From: Gemmatimonadota bacterium
GTDB lineage: Bacteria; Gemmatimonadota; Gemmatimonadetes; Gemmatimonadales; GWC2-71-9
Direction: 5' to 3'
Assembly: GCA_029862935.1 (NCBI GenBank)
Contig: JAOTWK010000015.1
Coordinates: 1-23,122, forward strand
DNA: 23,122 nt
Positions 22,903-23,122 of this stretch are shown here, in pieces. Every line of letters begins with the position of its first letter. Positions within the stretch are counted from its first letter, which is position 1. Position numbers and translations under genes: made by a program. The notes below the pieces were generated by a model that saw nothing but the letters and a program-made list of their open reading frames with translations, ran no database searches and was not told the DNA's origin.

Positions 22903-23122
22903 TCAGCGGGGGCCGCTCGCCGCGACCTTGGCGCTCACGTCCTTCCCGTACTGCTCGAAGTTGGCTCGAAACATCCCGGCGAGCTTCGACGCCTGGGCGT
23001 CGTACGCCGCGCCGTCGCTCCACGTGCTCTTGGGATTCAACACCTCAGGGGGGACGCCGGGGCACGCGGTAGGAACCTCGAGGCCGAATACCGGATCCTC
23101 ACGCGTTGCAGCGTCATCCAGC
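22903..23122 (-). CDS. pckA: Phosphoenolpyruvate carboxykinase (ATP), C-terminal part
   Basis: The 72 residues before the TGA at 22905-22903 match the C terminus of ATP-dependent PEP carboxykinase. The pattern is DPVFGLEVPTACPGVPPEVL, then NPKSTW, AYDAQASKLAGMF and NFEQYGKDV, ending at Gly-Pro-Arg, as in E. coli PckA and relatives. The enzyme converts oxaloacetate and ATP to PEP, CO2 and ADP, the first committed step of gluconeogenesis from C4 acids. Catalytic residues lie outside the window. It precedes the dicarboxylate transporter on the same strand with a 27-nt gap, consistent with one transcript. The gene is cut by the window edge and is not broken. Confidence 0.9.
   Translation of the reverse strand, partial: LDDAATREDPVFGLEVPTACPGVPPEVLNPKSTWSDGAAYDAQASKLAGMFRANFEQYGKDVSAKVAASGPR

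Noticed and set aside
21422..23023. 533-codon open frame on the minus strand overlapping the transporter
   Set aside because: Its translation is Arg/His/Gly-rich and low in hydrophobic order, typical of an alternative frame in high-GC DNA; the other frame gives a clear DASS transporter.
1..23122. Mobile elements, tRNA or rRNA genes
   Set aside because: No transposase, integrase, terminal inverted repeat with target duplication, tRNA cloverleaf or rRNA segment was recognised; base composition looks even across the window.

Overview
This 23.1-kb window is high-GC chromosomal DNA from a diderm bacterium. The diderm call rests on OmpA-type peptidoglycan-binding domains, lipoprotein signal peptides, a PBP1B-type murein synthase with a UB2H-like linker, and mscL. 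Gene content and style fit Gemmatimonadota best, but no rRNA or other phylogenetic marker is present, so that is inference. I see no insertion sequence, phage gene, tRNA, rRNA or CRISPR array.

Layout. 1-6200: the end of an unknown gene, an exported S1/P1-type nuclease, a small membrane protein, a class A penicillin-binding protein (minus strand) and a penicillin-acylase-family lipoprotein. 6200-8350: mscL with a cysteine-rich tail, and an OmpA protein with six thrombospondin type 3 repeats behind an exact-consensus sigma-54 promoter. 8349-9797: an NtrC-family regulator (receiver, AAA+, Fis HTH). 10045-14857: a five-gene plus-strand module. 14939-17221: a two-gene minus-strand unit (lipoprotein, CmpX-like membrane protein). 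17222-17659: a long structured intergenic region. 17660-18297: DUF4332 protein and dodecin. 18361-23122: a minus-strand directon of pckA (partial), a DASS dicarboxylate transporter, a prolyl-tRNA editing-type deacylase and a HerA-like ATPase.

The most interesting part is 8.2-14.9 kb. The five-gene module encodes an Hpt-like protein with Asp where the phospho-accepting His should be, a coiled-coil protein, a membrane protein joining a cytoplasmic roadblock/LC7 (MglB-like) domain to a periplasmic OmpA domain, a Ras/Rab-like small GTPase, and a soluble PAS histidine kinase. The last three genes overlap. The kinase has no adjacent response regulator except the divergent NtrC-family protein. That regulator lies between a near-perfect sigma-54 promoter (ompA) and a weaker sigma-54-like promoter with three helically phased repeats in front of the module. 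A coherent inferred model is cell-wall sensing by the OmpA domain, a roadblock-controlled GTPase switch, kinase output, and NtrC/sigma-54 control of an outer-membrane protein and of the module itself.

Three convergent gene junctions end in perfect 13-bp hairpins of the same design, which act as likely bidirectional terminators.
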